DNA of 64,000 nucleotides, from positions 948,389 through 1,012,388 of the forward strand of contig JADJTL010000002.1 of assembly GCA_016711215.1 (NCBI GenBank), in the 5' to 3' direction. How positions within the stretch are numbered: the first letter of the stretch is position 1; each line of letters starts with the position of its first letter. Under the pieces are notes generated by a model, which had not been told where the DNA came from, ran no database searches, and worked only from the letters and a program-made list of their open reading frames with translations. This document shows, one piece after another, positions 61,499 to 64,000 of the stretch. The position numbers and the translations under genes are program-made. The DNA is from Pseudomonadota bacterium (lineage in GTDB: Bacteria > Myxococcota_A > Polyangia > GCA-2747355).

Positions 61499-62917
61499 AT
61501 GGGTGGTGGGCACGGCGCGGTCGAGTTCGAGTTTGTTGACGGCAAGGGCTTTGTGCTCACGCCGCAAGCGGTGCCGGTGATCCTCAAGCACCTGGCTCAG
61601 GGCGAGACGGCGGCGGCGGCCGACCTCTATGCCCAAAGCGGTGAGGACCTCGCGCCCGCCCTGATGGCGGAGGCGAAGATCGCCGGCTCGACCACGCGTC
61701 AGGCGATGGCCGAGATGTTCGCCCTCGCGCGCGACTTCAGCCGCGCCAGCGAGCTCTTTCAGGCGCTCGGCAACCGCGAGCGCGCGGCCGAGCTGGCCGA
61801 GAAGAGCTACGACACGAGCAAGGCGGCGCGGCTCTTTCGCTCGGCCGGCCACTCCGAGCGCGCTGCCGTGCTCTTCGAGCGCGGCGGGGAGTTTGCCCGC
61901 GCCGCGGCCGCCTACCTCGAGCTCAGGCAGCCGGAGGCCGCGGCCCGCTGCCTCGAGCAAGCAGGGCGTAGCGTCGAGGCGGCGCAGCTCTGGATCAGCC
62001 TCAAGCAGCCGGCCCACGCGATCGAGGTGCTGCAGAAGCTGCCGCCGACGCATCAGGAGGCGGTGCGAGCGACGCTCCTGCTCGGCGAGCTCCTTGCCGC
62101 GACGCCGCAGCGGCAGCAGGCGCTCCGCCACTACGTCGCGCTGGCCAACGCGCGCCCCTGTGGTCAGGACACCGCCGAGGTCTACTACCGCCTCGGGCGG
62201 GAGCTCCTCGCGCTGGGGATGCGGGACACGGCGCGCCAGGTGCTCGAGCGGCTGGTGGCGACCCGACTGCGCTATCGTGACGCTGAAGCGCTCCTGGCGG
62301 CCTGTTCTGACGCCCCCGCGGCGCCCCCGGCCAAGCCTATCGCAGCGCGCCCGCCGCCGCTCTCGCCGGCTGCCGTCGCCGTCGCGGCGCGCCCGCCCGG
62401 GCAACCGCCCTCGCTGCCCTCGCCGACCCTCGATTTTCCGATCGTCGTCGATTCCGAGGCCTCGATGGTCAGTCCCCTGCGTCGCGGCCTGACCCACCTC
62501 GGCCGGCTCGACCTGTTTCAGGACCTCACGCTCGAGGACACGCGCGCGCTCTATGAGCTGTCTCAGGAGCAGCACTTCGCCGACGGACAGGTGATCATCG
62601 AGCAGGGCCAGCCGGGGCGAGCGCTGCATATCATCACCAGCGGCCAGGTCGCCGTGGTCCGCGTCCAGGGCGACGGGAGAAGCGTCCACCTCGCGGCCCT
62701 GGCAGAGGGCGCGTGCGTCGGCGAGATGGCGCTGATCGACCACGGGCCGACGTCGGCCAACGTGGTGGCCAAGGGCGCGACGACGACCCTGGCCGTGACG
62801 CGCCAGCGCTTCGATCAGTTCATCCAGACCAACGACCGCGCGGCGCTGCGCATCTACCGCGCCTTCGTCAAGCTGCTGGCCCATCGCCTGCGCGACGTCA
62901 ACGAGCGCCAGCGCTAG
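61499..62917 (+). CDS. TPR-cyclic nucleotide-binding-domain protein
   Basis: A 472-residue protein. AGGAGG (61485-61490) stands 8 nt before ATG 61499. Residues ~30-265 are TPR-like repeats (MFALARDFSRASELFQALGN, AELAEKSYDTSKAARLFRSA, AYLELRQPEAAARCLEQAGR). A Pro/Ala-rich linker follows to ~315. Residues ~325-460 are a Crp-type effector domain (LFQDLTLEDTRALYELSQEQ, then VIIEQGQPGRALHIITSGQV, then ALAEGACVGEMALIDHGPTS). The phosphate-binding cassette is close to consensus (GEMALIDHGPTSANV versus GE-AL-x-RAA), lacking the usual Arg, so the ligand is uncertain. There is no DNA-binding helix-turn-helix. The TPR resembles that of the kinase at 18183. It is divergent from uvrA. Confidence 0.85.
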   Translation: MGGGHGAVEFEFVDGKGFVLTPQAVPVILKHLAQGETAAAADLYAQSGEDLAPALMAEAKIAGSTTRQAMAEMFALARDFSRASELFQALGNRERAAELAEKSYDTSKAARLFRSAGHSERAAVLFERGGEFARAAAAYLELRQPEAAARCLEQAGRSVEAAQLWISLKQPAHAIEVLQKLPPTHQEAVRATLLLGELLAATPQRQQALRHYVALANARPCGQDTAEVYYRLGRELLALGMRDTARQVLERLVATRLRYRDAEALLAACSDAPAAPPAKPIAARPPPLSPAAVAVAARPPGQPPSLPSPTLDFPIVVDSEASMVSPLRRGLTHLGRLDLFQDLTLEDTRALYELSQEQHFADGQVIIEQGQPGRALHIITSGQVAVVRVQGDGRSVHLAALAEGACVGEMALIDHGPTSANVVAKGATTTLAVTRQRFDQFIQTNDRAALRIYRAFVKLLAHRLRDVNERQR

Positions 62918-62964
62918 CCGTCCGTTGATCGATTGCGGTTCAACGGGCTGCTAAGGGCGCGCCC

Positions 62965-64000
62965 TCAGCGCGGCGGTGTGGCTGTGGCGGCCAGCGACGC
63001 CAGGACCGGGTCCGCGAAAAGGGCGGCCAGCGGCGCGGAGGGCAGGCCGACGGCTGCCGTCCGCGCGAGCAGGGTGCGCCGGCGGCGATCCAGCGCCCCG
63101 GCGAGGCTCGGACTCCTCGCGTCGTCGAACTCGCTGCGATAGGGCTCCACGCAGCTGAGCAGCAGCGTCGCCTCGACCGCGCGTGCTGCGTCCGAACGCG
63201 CCTCCCAGAGCTCGGCAAGCCAGAGGCGCAACGCCTCGGGCAGGTGGCCACGCGGGTCGGTGCCGCCGAGCAGTCGCTCGAGCGACGAAGGTGGCGCGCC
63301 CTTGGCCGCGGCGCGCTCGCCGGGGAGGCTGGCGACGGTCCAGACGCGCCCGTGCTTCCCGAGCTCGCGTCCGGCGAGCTGCTCCTGGGTCACCGCCAGG
63401 GCCGCGCGCAGCGGCGACCCGTCCTGTGCGTCCTGTGCATCCTCTGCGTCCTGCGCGCGCGCGAGCGCCGCGCCGACGAACGCGCGCAGGGCGAGCAGGG
63501 CGGCGTCCTTAGGGTGCGCCGGCGTGAAGACCGAGATATGGGTCGCGCGACCATCGGGGCCGTCGAGCAGCGTCGTCGAGCGTCCGACCCCTGGCGCGTC
63601 GGCCTCCGGATAACCCCGGCCCACGCGGAGATCCCAGCTCAGCCGGCCGTCAAGGCTGGCCACGAGCGTGGCCGCGCCGCCCGTAAGCCGGACCTGGACC
63701 GTCGCGCGCTCAGGCTGGTCACGCGCCACCGTCGGAGAGTGCGCCCCGTGGGCTCGCAGCACCTCGTCGAGCCGGCGGGCGAGGGGCTGCGCCGCGTAGC
63801 GCTCGGCGAGGGCCGCCGCCGGGGCCTTGTCGACGCCGGCGCTGAGCAATAGCCGCGTGACCGTGTGGGGCAGCGCGAAGCGCGTCCGTCCGCTGCGATC
63901 GCCGGCCTCGGCGGGGCGTGGCAGGGCAGTCGTGGCCGATGCCAGCGCGACCCCTGCGAGCAGGGACAGCCTCGACCGCTGGGACAGCCCGGACTGGGCG
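62965..64000 (-). CDS. Secreted hypothetical protein, 5' end outside window
   Basis: The frame stays open to the right edge with no ATG, GTG or TTG before an apparent signal peptide (LSLLAGVALASATTALPRPA), so the start lies beyond 64000. The visible 345 residues include ERATVQVRLTGGAATLVASL and DLRVGRGYPEAD, suggesting an exported beta-rich domain. A short DNA repeat encodes AQDAEDAQDAQD. A C-terminal helical region follows (LRLWLAELWEARSDAARAVE). Not recognised. An internal TTG at 63849 is in frame, but the signal peptide upstream of it indicates a longer protein. Convergent with the TPR gene. Confidence 0.6.
   Translation of the reverse strand, partial: AQSGLSQRSRLSLLAGVALASATTALPRPAEAGDRSGRTRFALPHTVTRLLLSAGVDKAPAAALAERYAAQPLARRLDEVLRAHGAHSPTVARDQPERATVQVRLTGGAATLVASLDGRLSWDLRVGRGYPEADAPGVGRSTTLLDGPDGRATHISVFTPAHPKDAALLALRAFVGAALARAQDAEDAQDAQDGSPLRAALAVTQEQLAGRELGKHGRVWTVASLPGERAAAKGAPPSSLERLLGGTDPRGHLPEALRLWLAELWEARSDAARAVEATLLLSCVEPYRSEFDDARSPSLAGALDRRRRTLLARTAAVGLPSAPLAALFADPVLASLAATATPPR
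63421..63456. repeat. 9-bp tandem repeat inside the right-edge gene
   Basis: gtcctgtgc at 63421-63429 and 63430-63438, atcctctgc at 63439-63447 and gtcctgcgc at 63448-63456. On the coding strand it gives AQD-AED-AQD-AQD, in frame. Confidence 0.85.

Overview
The window is a very GC-rich bacterial chromosome segment (roughly 70% G+C by eye) that reads like a Myxococcota/'Deltaproteobacteria' genome. The signs are Hanks-type Ser/Thr kinases, FHA, PilZ and GGDEF signalling proteins, TPR and HEAT scaffolds, several PilT-type ATPases, Cys-rich lipoproteins, a metzincin lipoprotein and many Ala/Pro/Arg-rich secreted proteins without recognisable family. I see no phage, transposon, CRISPR array or rRNA. 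The only RNA gene found is tRNA-Arg(CCG). The assignment to a phylum is an inference from gene content.

Layout. 1-3870: the 5' part of a kinase-like gene with a degraded catalytic loop, a membrane protein, tRNA-Arg, queF and a secreted orphan. 3904-12475: a YbjN-like protein, a two-lobed retropepsin-PDZ lipoprotein, a TPR protein, a DAGK-family lipid kinase, a zinc-ribbon coiled-coil membrane protein and a GAF-GGDEF diguanylate cyclase. 12629-17990: a membrane acyltransferase translationally coupled to an alpha/beta hydrolase, a Cys-rich lipoprotein, a propeller fragment, a receiver-like protein and an ammonium transporter. 18183-24263 (minus): a compact operon of HEAT-PilT fusion, PilT and TPR-kinase, suggesting phospho-regulated pilus retraction. 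24439-28509: metzincin lipoprotein, FHA-zinc ribbon-PilZ protein, dienelactone-hydrolase-like protein. 28633-33755: a redox operon (DUF6599-like, DUF362, NapH/NapG-type polyferredoxin, Tat aldo/keto reductase).

33930-38454 holds two large orphan envelope proteins; an unusually AT-rich patch and a perfect 14-bp inverted repeat lie between them. 38823-45630 is the most striking block: six co-directional, mostly start/stop-overlapping genes for a PspA/IM30-like protein, a substrate-binding protein fused to an OmpA peptidoglycan-binding domain, an SsuC-type permease, its ATPase, a membrane coiled-coil protein and a Ycf46-like AAA+ ATPase. It looks like an importer physically and functionally tied to envelope-stress machinery.

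45644-53827 has a TolC-family protein, two more orphan envelope proteins, a lipoprotein, and a TolC-HlyD-ABC ATPase exporter operon with no permease gene in the window. 53922-64000: a DUF2892-like small membrane protein, an M32 carboxypeptidase, a 1899-residue tandem UvrA, a TPR/cyclic-nucleotide-binding protein and the 3' part of a secreted orphan.

Short perfect tandem repeats (9-15 bp) recur throughout, inside genes (the UvrA linker, the DAGK N-terminus) and between them. In two places the start-codon context of a gene is triplicated so that all three frames carry a copy.
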